DNA of 6,077 bases from an uncultured Muribaculaceae bacterium (GTDB lineage Bacteria > Bacteroidota > Bacteroidia > Bacteroidales > Muribaculaceae): the NCBI GenBank assembly GCA_910584185.1, contig CAJTYC010000106.1, forward strand, positions 1-6,077, given 5' to 3'. The notes under the pieces were generated by a model. It searched no databases, had not been told where the DNA came from, and saw only the letters and a program-made list of their open reading frames with translations. Below are positions 1 to 5,975 of this stretch, one piece after another; the stretch's first letter is position 1; each line of letters opens with the position of its first letter. Position numbers and translations under genes: made by a program.

Positions 1-43
1 TCATATGTTCCATTGTAGTCTTAATTGTGTCCCAAGTTATTTT

Positions 44-193
44 TTAATCGTTACTTAATTCATCTCCTTGAAAAGGATTTTTCGTTAAAGAATTGGCAAA
101 TTCCTTCAAATCTTGCTTTATTGACCGATGTCTTTTGGCAAGAAGTTTTATTGATTTTGAAAACCTTGTTGTCGGGCGAATTTCAAAGTTCAT
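44..193 (-). pseudogene. RelE/ParE-type toxin, truncated after 49 codons
   Basis: The ATG lies inside the last codons of the antitoxin gene (an 11-base overlap, typical of co-translated toxin-antitoxin pairs). The 49 residues begin MNFEIRPTTRFSKSIKLLAK and run to NPFQGDELSND before a TAA. This matches the N-terminal half of the RelE/ParE-like toxins paired with Phd/YefM antitoxins in Bacteroidota: a first beta strand, then two helices rich in Lys and Arg, then the NPxxGxEL turn. Such toxins are usually about 90-110 residues and continue with a KIR strand and a basic C-terminal part carrying the RNase or gyrase-poisoning residues. None of that follows in any frame before the window edge. Intact members cleave mRNA at the ribosome or poison gyrase; this copy is probably inactive. 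The loss could be a nonsense change (Lys AAA to TAA fits the site), a small deletion, or an insertion just beyond it. The gene is not a window-edge fragment, because the stop is inside the window. Confidence 0.72.
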
Positions 194-416
194 CGAGCAA
201 ATCCTCTATGGTTTTGCAGGGGGCTTTTCCCTCTTCAATCATTTTAACTTCTCTCAATCCCTCACAAATACGCGAGGTCAGAGAATCCTCTTCGGTGATG
301 GGCGAAATCTTGAAATTCCCATATCGGGATGTGAGCATGACTGATTGCCCTTGTTTTGCCGCATTCAGGTATTTACCCTGATTCGAGCGGAATTCACGTG
401 CTGATACTACTTGCAT
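183..416 (-). CDS. Phd/YefM-family antitoxin
   Basis: A 77-residue protein starting MQVVSAREFRSNQGKYLNAA, the classic Phd/YefM opening (short beta strand, then the S-A-R-E-x-R helix), followed by a V-M-L-T-S-R-Y-G-N hairpin and an acidic C-terminal tail (about residues 50-77, ending KTIEDLLDEL). In this family the N-terminal half dimerises and binds the operator, and the tail wraps around and neutralises the toxin. The frame stays open 12 codons further upstream. The Met at 416 is chosen because family similarity begins there and because a promoter box lies 25-32 bases upstream, which would put the longer start before the likely transcription start. The toxin frame overlaps its 3' end. Family antitoxins repress their own operon, with the toxin as co-repressor. 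With a broken toxin this one may be a relic, or may still protect against a related toxin. The surrounding DNA is AT-richer than the neighbouring genes, in keeping with acquisition by transfer. Confidence 0.88.
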   Translation of the reverse strand: MQVVSAREFRSNQGKYLNAAKQGQSVMLTSRYGNFKISPITEEDSLTSRICEGLREVKMIEEGKAPCKTIEDLLDEL

Positions 417-440
417 ACTATTGTAATTTTTGATATAATG

Positions 441-448
441 CAAATATA
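441..448 (-). promoter_or_regulatory. -7 promoter box of the toxin-antitoxin operon
   Basis: Read on the minus strand, the sequence is TATATTTG, an exact match to the Bacteroidota -7 consensus TAnnTTTG. It predicts a start of transcription near 434-436 and a leader of about 20 bases before the antitoxin ATG. I see no convincing -33 TTG at the usual spacing. The upstream side abuts the palindrome at 451-477, so repression by occlusion is possible. Confidence 0.5.
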
Positions 449-450
449 AC

Positions 451-477
451 AAATGGCATCCAATATGGATGCCATTT
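451..477 (-). terminator. Perfect inverted repeat: lipoprotein-gene terminator and possible antitoxin operator
   Basis: AAATGGCATCC (451-461) pairs exactly with GGATGCCATTT (467-477) around a 5-base loop; an A-T pair across the loop can extend the stem to 12 bp. It lies 30 bases beyond the stop codon of the lipoprotein gene (507-2537), and the minus-strand tail after the stem is T-rich (ATTTGTTATATTT), as expected for a weak intrinsic terminator. It also lies immediately upstream of the antitoxin -7 box. Phd-type antitoxins bind short palindromes near their promoters, so a second role as operator is possible but unproven. Confidence 0.6.
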
Positions 478-506
478 TAACATTATTTAATAGTTTCTTA
501 ATGATA

Positions 507-2537
507 TTAATAGCTGCCGGCGGTGCGGTTGCGACGGCGTTTGGCAGCCTTGTCATTGGGGTCGAATGGGTTAGCCGTCGGGTCGAAGTAGTCCTCTTCC
601 TCCTCTTCGGTGTTGTCGTTGCCCTTATTTCGGTTGCGCGCACGCTTGTCGGTAGCCGGCTTGTTCTTCGTTACCTGCATCGGCTTCATCATGTCAACAG
701 GAAGTTCCCAGAGGTTCCATTGTTCCTCCTTGTCCCAGTTTTTCTTTACATTTATTGGCTTCGGATAGTAATAGGCCAACTCCGGTTGCAGACGCTCGTC
801 GTAATTACCGGTGTCATACACTCCATTGCCGTTAGAGTCGATTATAACCCTCGCGTAATACTTGCCCGGCGAGAGGAACGGGAAGAAGGCCTCCGAATCA
901 ATCACACGTTCAGTGCGTTCCACCGCATCAGAGGCATTGAGCAACTCCACAAATGCAGGGACATCGGCAGGGAGTCCGTTAAGATGGAAAAGCAGCGAGC
1001 AATACTCGCCCGATTCCTTGACCGTAAACTCATGCTGCAACGGTCGCGTAGGCTTGCCATAGATGTCGGTGGCGGCAAGAGAGTCAATCTCGAGTTTGTA
1101 CTTGCCGCCATAATCCCACTCATAATCAACTGCAAACAAGCGAGGATTTCCCTGTTCCGGACGCGAGAATATGAAATTCTTGGTCACAGGCACATAGAGT
1201 GAGTCGACCATCATGGATAGATGTATGGCCGTGGAGTCGAAGCGTTCGAGCGGTGCCGGCACCTCAAACCGGAGCGGCAGATGCACATCCTGCTGAGCCG
1301 TAGTGAGCATCTTGAACGATGTGGTGATGGCTGCGATTGAGTCAGCCGCGGAGAGCTTCGGCTTCTTCTCATTCTTCTTTTTCTTGGGCACCGGGAGACG
1401 CTTCGTGAAGAAATCGAGAGTGTCTGAGATGGCTTTCGGCTTGAAAGTCTGGTCGGTGCGTACATAGTCTACGATAAGCTTCAGCGAGTCGCGGCGTATC
1501 AGCTCCGGCGTGATCCACCACACCAGCGAGTCCATGCGTTCGGAACGCTCCAATGTGCCGATATAAGTGTCGGGGTGATAGCCGAGCAAGCGCACGCGCG
1601 GCATGGAATCACGCTTCGTGTTGAATTTCAGGAACAGACGGGTGGAGTCCTGTCGCTCATATTTGGTGATGTATTGCTGGCGCAGACCTGAATTGAAAGT
1701 GCGGAGCACCAGGTCGTTGGGCAGGAATATGGTGCGCTCACGCTGCTTCACGGTGTCGATCTTGCCGGTCAGCTTATTATATATGGTGTCGAGGGCTATT
1801 GCGCTCGACGTGGTGGGCGTAACCGTCACATCAAGAAACGCCATATTCTCTTCGGGCGATGAATAAGCGTAATCACCATCCTTATCCTCAAGAGCGAACA
1901 CACGGTAATCGCCGGATGCGAGACCACGTATAGTGAATCGGCCGCGGTCGTCGGTCTTGGCCACACGCAGCATGCGTGTCTTCTTGAAGGCCGTGTCGGG
2001 ATGCTCAGTGCCGGTCCATGGCAATTGCACCCCTACAAGTATGCCCTGCTGGGGTTCCATGTCGCGTGCTCCAAGCACACGCCCGGATATGCGGAGAGAA
2101 TCGAGCTCAGGACCGGTAGAGAAAGTGTAAGTGAACCCTTGCAGCGGATTCCCCTCATTATTATCTTCTATGGCATCGGCAAAATCTACGGTATAAGTTG
2201 TGTTGGGGGCCAGCGAGTCGAACTCTATAGTGACACGTTTGCCCTGCGAAGTGACACGCGGCACCGACTTCGATGTGGGAGAAACCACGACCTTCTGAAA
2301 AGCATCCTTGAGATTGATAAGCTCATTGAATGTAAGCACAATCTTCTCCTTATTGACATTGAGCGAACCGGGGGCGGGGGTGCCGCTCACGAATATAGGA
2401 GGATCCTCGTCGCGTGGGCCACCCGAGGGAGTGCCGATATTGGCGCACGCCGCAAGCAGCAACGCGCCGATGACAGCGATTACTATATTGGCGCTTCGTA
2501 AGCGCAGCTTCCGTGATGATCTACGTGTAATTTTCAT
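507..2537 (-). CDS. Outer-membrane lipoprotein with N-terminal bacterial Ig-like (Big_5-type) domain
   Basis: A 676-residue protein of unknown function. Residues 1-30 form a lipoprotein signal peptide: a basic n-region with many Arg and Lys, a hydrophobic core (IVIAVIGALLL), and the lipobox LLAAC with lipidated Cys31. No acidic cluster directly follows the Cys, so the Bacteroidota surface-export signal is absent and a periplasm-facing anchor is more likely (inference). Residues about 44-142 (DPPIFVSGTPAPGS to FTYTFSTG) match the Big_5 Ig-like fold. Residues about 148-240 (ISGRVLG, then TDDRGRFTIRGLASGDYRVFAL) look like a carboxypeptidase-regulatory or CNA-B-like beta sandwich. The long middle has no domain I can name and includes a Lys-rich linker near 383-394. 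Residues about 565-610 hold DSNGNGVYDTGNYDE, an Asp/Asn loop that could bind Ca2+, and a Trp-rich segment. The tail (about 621-676) is low-complexity, with an EEEEEDYFDP stretch and a basic end. Its start codon is one base from the inverted-repeat element; secDF is divergent. Confidence 0.85.
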   Translation of the reverse strand: MKITRRSSRKLRLRSANIVIAVIGALLLAACANIGTPSGGPRDEDPPIFVSGTPAPGSLNVNKEKIVLTFNELINLKDAFQKVVVSPTSKSVPRVTSQGKRVTIEFDSLAPNTTYTVDFADAIEDNNEGNPLQGFTYTFSTGPELDSLRISGRVLGARDMEPQQGILVGVQLPWTGTEHPDTAFKKTRMLRVAKTDDRGRFTIRGLASGDYRVFALEDKDGDYAYSSPEENMAFLDVTVTPTTSSAIALDTIYNKLTGKIDTVKQRERTIFLPNDLVLRTFNSGLRQQYITKYERQDSTRLFLKFNTKRDSMPRVRLLGYHPDTYIGTLERSERMDSLVWWITPELIRRDSLKLIVDYVRTDQTFKPKAISDTLDFFTKRLPVPKKKKNEKKPKLSAADSIAAITTSFKMLTTAQQDVHLPLRFEVPAPLERFDSTAIHLSMMVDSLYVPVTKNFIFSRPEQGNPRLFAVDYEWDYGGKYKLEIDSLAATDIYGKPTRPLQHEFTVKESGEYCSLLFHLNGLPADVPAFVELLNASDAVERTERVIDSEAFFPFLSPGKYYARVIIDSNGNGVYDTGNYDERLQPELAYYYPKPINVKKNWDKEEQWNLWELPVDMMKPMQVTKNKPATDKRARNRNKGNDNTEEEEEDYFDPTANPFDPNDKAAKRRRNRTAGSY

Positions 2538-2551
2538 CTATAGGTCGCGCA

Positions 2552-2560
2552 CAAAGTATA
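2552..2560 (-). promoter_or_regulatory. Possible -7-like box in the left arm, facing the lipoprotein gene
   Basis: Minus-strand TATACTTTG resembles the Bacteroidota -7 box TAnnTTTG but with one extra base between TA and TTTG. If used, it would give a leader of only about ten bases before the ATG at 2537. No -33 TTG is seen. The same sequence faces outward in the right arm. Confidence 0.25.
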
Positions 2561-2608
2561 TGTGCATTTTAATGTGGTTTAATTTTGATTGAGATTCAGA
2601 GTTCGGGA

Positions 2609-2629
2609 AGAAGAAACCCCGAAGGGCTC
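2609..2629 (-). other. UUCG-loop hairpin followed by a T-rich run, inside the element
   Basis: On the minus strand, CCC-TTCG-GGG (2626-2617) forms a very stable tetraloop hairpin that G-U and A-U pairs can lengthen (GAGCCC with GGGTTT). It is followed by TTTCTTCTT. In a leftward transcript that started upstream of the element, this could pause or weakly terminate RNA polymerase before the lipoprotein gene. The G+C stem is short, so it is only a candidate attenuator. Confidence 0.25.
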
Positions 2630-2634
2630 GACGT

Positions 2635-2661
2635 AGTCAATGTGGTGGCTCCCACTTGACT
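2635..2661. repeat. Central 10-bp hairpin of the inverted-repeat element
   Basis: AGTCAA and GTGG on the left pair with CCAC and TTGACT on the right, around a 6-base loop (TGGCTC), with a single bulged T at 2641. It forms the apex of the nested structure spanning 2539-2731 and has no T-run on either side, so it is not an obvious terminator. Confidence 0.6.
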
Positions 2662-2709
2662 GAGGACCGAATCTGAAGGTCGGCAAAAGTAAGTTGCAGA
2701 AAATGCTCA

Positions 2710-2718
2710 TATACTTTG
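2710..2718 (+). promoter_or_regulatory. Possible -7-like box in the right arm, facing secDF
   Basis: TATACTTTG here is the mirror copy of the box at 2552-2560 and points toward secDF. It has the same extra base relative to TAnnTTTG. A TTG at 2694-2696 is too close to act as a normal -33 element. It would give secDF a leader of about 260 bases; the box at 2842-2849 is the stronger candidate. Confidence 0.2.
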
Positions 2719-2841
2719 TGCGCGACCTATAAAAATAGTCTTTTCACTAAGAAACATCAAAAATAAACAAAAAAATTCATAAAAACCGCGTCTAAAAACA
2801 AAAATGTAACTTAATATGGCCGAAACATCAAAAAAAAGAGG

Positions 2842-2849
2842 TATATTTG
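2842..2849 (+). promoter_or_regulatory. -7 promoter box of secDF
   Basis: TATATTTG matches the Bacteroidota -7 consensus TAnnTTTG exactly and is followed by GC, as is common in such promoters. It predicts a transcription start near 2855 and a leader of about 130 bases. The region upstream (2731-2841) is very A-rich, with no clear -33 TTG at about 19-20 bases; A-tracts may compensate. Confidence 0.5.
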
Positions 2850-2854
2850 CAAGC

Positions 2855-2987
2855 TGAAAGTAGTATCGCCTTACGAAGGCGGCGGTTTGCCGTGTCATAA
2901 CCGGTCAAAAGAGAGCTGTCGCTGACACCCGAAACTACAGGCAAAACCACGAGAAAAATTAATAAATAAAATAACAACAAAACAAAA
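2855..2987 (+). promoter_or_regulatory. Structured 5' leader of secDF
   Basis: The predicted leader has two parts. The first, up to about 2930, can fold: CGCCTT (2867-2872) pairs with AAGGCG (2876-2881) around a 3-base loop, CGGC (2880-2883) can instead pair with GCCG (2889-2892), and GTGTCA (2892-2897) pairs with TGACAC (2923-2928). The first two stems share bases 2880-2881 and exclude each other, as do the last two at base 2892. The second part (about 2950-2987) is almost only A with some T and C and runs unstructured into the ATG with no Shine-Dalgarno, the usual Bacteroidota initiation context. No ATG-started leader peptide lies in it. A regulatory role is inference; no known riboswitch is recognised. 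Confidence 0.4.
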
Positions 2988-5954
2988 ATGCAGAACAAAG
3001 GGTTTATCAGCACCATTGCAATCCTGCTGGTCTTGATATGCGGATTCTACATCTCCTTCTCGTTCGTGACACGTCACTATGAGGATGAGGCTCGTGCATT
3101 CGCAGCCAAGATGTCAAAGACCACCGATGAGACCAATGATGCTTACAAACAGAGTCTGAAGCAATTCAACGATTCAATCGACAAAGAGAAAGTCTATCTT
3201 GGCTACACCTACAATCAGGTGCGCAAGATGGAAGTGGGCCTTGGCCTTGACCTTAAGGGTGGTATGAACGTGGTGCTCGAGGTTTCGGTGCCCGACATTC
3301 TCCGCCAGTACGCTTCGGGCGATGCCCAGCTCAACCAGCTGAACGCCGCCATGAAGAAAGCCGAGGATAAGGGAGCGAAGGCAAGCGACGCCGACTATAT
3401 CGCCAAGGTGGCTGCCGAAATCCAGCCGGGAGTAATGTCGGGCATGTTCATCCGCGAGGGTGAGTTCATGGGCCAGCTCAAGAGCAACGCCAACAACGCT
3501 GAGGTTGTGGATGCGCTCAACAAGCAGGTAGACAGCCAGGTGGATGCCGCATTCAACATCTTCCGCACTCGTATCGACCAGTTCGGTGTGGTAGCCCCCA
3601 ACATCCAGAAGCTCCAGGACAAGAAGGGCCAGATCCTTCTTGAGCTCCCGGGCGTGAAGGAGCCTGAACGCGTCACTGACCTTCTGAAGTCGAGCGCAAA
3701 CCTCGAGTTCTTCGAAGTGTATAACTACAACGAGATTGCCGGTGACCTGCAAAACCTCGCTTCGCAGTATGCAGCCCAGGACACCGTGAACCATCTCAAC
3801 CTCATCGCACTGCTCGGCGGCGCACAGCGCAACGGCAGCCCTGTGGTGGGTATGGTGACACCGGCCAACCGCAACCTCGTGGACTCAGTGATCAACTCCG
3901 ACCTCGCCAAGAAGCTCCTCCCCTCTGACCTTTCGCTCGTATGGAGCGTGAAGCAGGCAGAGTTCCCCGTCACCGACGAGAAGGGCAATGTGGTGAAGAA
4001 GGCTAACGGCGAAGACAAGACCGTGGGCTATTGGGAGCTTGTGGCACTCAAGGGTGACGCAGCCCTCGAGGGCGACGCCGTGACTTCGGCAAGCAGCGAG
4101 TATGACAACATGCAGGGCAACATGGTCAACATGAAGATGACCGACCGCGGTGCTCAGGAGTGGGCCACCATCACACGCAACAACATAGGCCGCTCCATCG
4201 CAATCGTGCTCGACAACAACGTATACTCATTCCCCAACGTAAACAATGAAATCACCGGCGGAAGCTCGCAGATTACCGGTAACTTCACTCCCGAAGAGGC
4301 CAATGACCTCGCCAACGTGCTGAAGTCAGGTAAGATGTCGGCTCGTGTGGATGTGGTGAGCAACAACGTGATTGGCCCGAGCCTTGGTGCAGAGGCTATC
4401 CAGATGGGCTTCGTATCGTTTATCGTGGCTATCGTGCTGCTCATGATTCTCATGGTGGTTTACTATGGTTGGATTCCCGGCTTGGTGGCCAACGTGGGCT
4501 TGATACTCAACCTCTACTTCACTCTCGGTATCCTCGCATCGCTTCAGGCAGTGCTTACGCTTTCGGGTATCGCCGGTATAGTGCTCGCACTCGGTATGGC
4601 TGTCGACGCCAACGTGCTTATCTTCGAACGCACCAAGGAGGAACTCAAGAATGGCAAGAAACTCCGTCAGGCCATCTCCGAGGGTTACAGCAACGCATTC
4701 TCCGCAATCTTCGACTCGAACCTTACTTCTGTGATCACCGGTGTGATCCTGCTTATCTTCGGTTCGGGTCCGATCAAGGGTTTTGCAACCACTCTTATCA
4801 TAGGTATCGTCTGCTCGTTCTTCACAGCAGTCTTCCTCACCCGCATCGCATTTGACCTCATCACCAAGAACGGTCGCAACGCCGGCATGTCGTTCACGAC
4901 TGCCATTAGCCGCAACTTCCTCACCAAGACCAAGATCAACTTCATGGGTCAGTGGAAGGTGGCTTCATCTATCTGGATTTTCCTCATCGTGGTGTGCATT
5001 GCATCGCTCGCTATCCGCGGCATGAACCAGGGCATCGACTTCTCAGGTGGCCGCAACTATGTGGTGCAGTTTGAGAAGGATGTAGACCGTGAGGCAGTGC
5101 AGCAGAAGCTCACCACTCTTATGCAGGAGCGTGCCAACGACCCCACAGTGTCGGTGCAGGTAATCACAATCGACAACCCCTCGAAGCTCCGCATCTCCAC
5201 TTCATATAAGATTCAGGATGAGACTGAGGGTATCGAGAATGAGATTACCGACCTCCTTTACGAAGGTCTCAAGGATGAGCTCACCACCAACGGCAAGATG
5301 ATGGACAAGGAGGCATTCGTAATCGCCGACGAGAGCCATGGTATCATATCGATTCAGAAAGTGGGTCCGTCGGTGGCCGACGACATGAAGCGTGACGCAA
5401 TCTGGGCAGTGGGCATCGCACTTGTCTGCATGTTCCTCTACATCTTGCTCCGCTTCCGCAACGTGGCCTTCTCTGTAGGTGCCCTTGCAGCTGTGGCATT
5501 GACCTCATTCCTCATCATCGGCTTCTACTCCATCTGCTGGGGCTTCTTCCCCTTCTCCATGGAGGTAGACCAGTCATTTATCGCAGCCGTGCTTACAATC
5601 ATCGGTTATCAGATCAACGATACCGTGGTGGTGTTCGACCGTGTGCGTGAGATGATGAAAAACTATCCGAAAGAAGACAGGTTCCTGACCTTCAACAAGG
5701 CATTGAACACTACACTGAGCCGTACGGTGATGACCTCGTTCTCCACCCTGCTCGTGTTGCTCTGCATCTTCTTCCTCGGTGGTGACACAATCCGTTCGTT
5801 CACATTCGCCATGATCTTCGGCGTTGTGGTGGGTACATTCTGCTCGCTCTACTGCGCAGCTCCGATTGCCTACAACATCCTCAAGAACAAAGGCAAGAAG
5901 AACGTGACAGAAGATGGCAAACCCGCCCTCGAAGGCAACCGCCGCTTCAAATAA
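2988..5954 (+). CDS. secDF: Protein translocase subunit SecDF (fused SecD-SecF)
   Basis: An inner-membrane RND-superfamily protein that works with SecYEG and SecA, using the proton-motive force to pull exported proteins into the periplasm. The 988 residues fit the fused SecDF of Bacteroidota; most other bacteria have separate secD and secF. SecD half: TM1 at about 6-28, the signature VGLGLDLKGGMNVVLEV (84-99), the large periplasmic P1 region with RTRIDQFGVVAP (193-204) and LELPGV (218-223), then five TM helices (about 470-625) with GMAVDANVLIFER (536-548). SecF half: TM at about 658-677, GIDFSGGRNYVVQF (682-695), VGPSV (792-796), then five TM helices (about 800-965) with GYQINDTVVVFDRVRE (873-888). 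Asp540, Asp878 and Arg912 sit where the proton-path residues of Thermus SecDF (D340, D637, R671) are expected, so it looks functional. The start gives a proper TM1, and an A-rich leader precedes it. It appears monocistronic: its own promoter, then a terminator. No yajC is adjacent here. Confidence 0.98.
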   Translation: MQNKGFISTIAILLVLICGFYISFSFVTRHYEDEARAFAAKMSKTTDETNDAYKQSLKQFNDSIDKEKVYLGYTYNQVRKMEVGLGLDLKGGMNVVLEVSVPDILRQYASGDAQLNQLNAAMKKAEDKGAKASDADYIAKVAAEIQPGVMSGMFIREGEFMGQLKSNANNAEVVDALNKQVDSQVDAAFNIFRTRIDQFGVVAPNIQKLQDKKGQILLELPGVKEPERVTDLLKSSANLEFFEVYNYNEIAGDLQNLASQYAAQDTVNHLNLIALLGGAQRNGSPVVGMVTPANRNLVDSVINSDLAKKLLPSDLSLVWSVKQAEFPVTDEKGNVVKKANGEDKTVGYWELVALKGDAALEGDAVTSASSEYDNMQGNMVNMKMTDRGAQEWATITRNNIGRSIAIVLDNNVYSFPNVNNEITGGSSQITGNFTPEEANDLANVLKSGKMSARVDVVSNNVIGPSLGAEAIQMGFVSFIVAIVLLMILMVVYYGWIPGLVANVGLILNLYFTLGILASLQAVLTLSGIAGIVLALGMAVDANVLIFERTKEELKNGKKLRQAISEGYSNAFSAIFDSNLTSVITGVILLIFGSGPIKGFATTLIIGIVCSFFTAVFLTRIAFDLITKNGRNAGMSFTTAISRNFLTKTKINFMGQWKVASSIWIFLIVVCIASLAIRGMNQGIDFSGGRNYVVQFEKDVDREAVQQKLTTLMQERANDPTVSVQVITIDNPSKLRISTSYKIQDETEGIENEITDLLYEGLKDELTTNGKMMDKEAFVIADESHGIISIQKVGPSVADDMKRDAIWAVGIALVCMFLYILLRFRNVAFSVGALAAVALTSFLIIGFYSICWGFFPFSMEVDQSFIAAVLTIIGYQINDTVVVFDRVREMMKNYPKEDRFLTFNKALNTTLSRTVMTSFSTLLVLLCIFFLGGDTIRSFTFAMIFGVVVGTFCSLYCAAPIAYNILKNKGKKNVTEDGKPALEGNRRFK

Positions 5955-5975
5955 GCCAAGCCGATACACAACCTT

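Larger units (their letters stand above)
2539..2731. repeat. 193-bp intergenic element bounded by 32-bp inverted repeats (MITE-like or structured RNA)
   Basis: The left arm (2539-2570) and right arm (2700-2731) are inverted copies: 24 outer bases are identical (core AGGTCGCGCACAAAG), then one mismatch, then 7 more matches (GCATTTT). The 129-base interior is itself nested. TTCAGA-g-TTCGG (2595-2606) pairs with CCGAATCTGAA (2667-2677), with one bulged G. Inside that, AGTCAA-t-GTGG (2635-2645) pairs with CCACTTGACT (2652-2661). As RNA, either strand would fold into one long rod with internal loops. No coding frame is evident. The outermost bases are TA at both ends, which could be part of the repeat or a TA target duplication as made by IS630/mariner-type elements; no longer flanking direct repeat is seen. 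Candidate identities are a non-autonomous transposable element, a 6S-like RNA, or a divergent regulatory region. I cannot choose between them from one copy. Confidence 0.8.

Noticed and set aside
25..381. A 118-codon plus-strand open frame across the toxin-antitoxin module
   Set aside because: The opposite strand encodes a recognisable antitoxin and toxin in this interval; this frame has no family resemblance.
453..1202. A 249-codon plus-strand open frame
   Set aside because: It lies wholly opposite the lipoprotein gene, starts in that gene's terminator palindrome, and its product looks like antisense translation rather than any family.
2684..2691. Minus-strand TACTTTTG as the main lipoprotein promoter
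   Set aside because: It matches TAnnTTTG, but no -33 TTG is present and other similar matches (for example minus-strand TATTTTTG at 2758-2765) occur in the same AT-rich DNA, so I do not rank it above chance.
2571..2699. tRNA, tmRNA, SRP RNA or RNase P RNA inside the inverted-repeat element
   Set aside because: No cloverleaf or T-loop, and no conserved core of the SRP, tmRNA or RNase P RNAs; the folds are simple nested stems.
2815..2856. A 13-codon frame (MAETSKKRGIFAS) upstream of secDF, considered as a leader peptide
   Set aside because: The predicted secDF -7 box lies inside it, so it would precede the transcription start; the composition is what A-rich DNA gives by chance.
3174..3794. 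A 206-codon minus-strand open frame
   Set aside because: It is antisense to the well-supported secDF gene; its His/Leu/Val/Glu-rich product is typical of a reverse-strand shadow.
5574..5969. A 131-codon minus-strand open frame over the secDF 3' end
   Set aside because: Antisense to conserved SecF motifs and rich in His, Glu and Cys as expected from a shadow frame; no initiation context.
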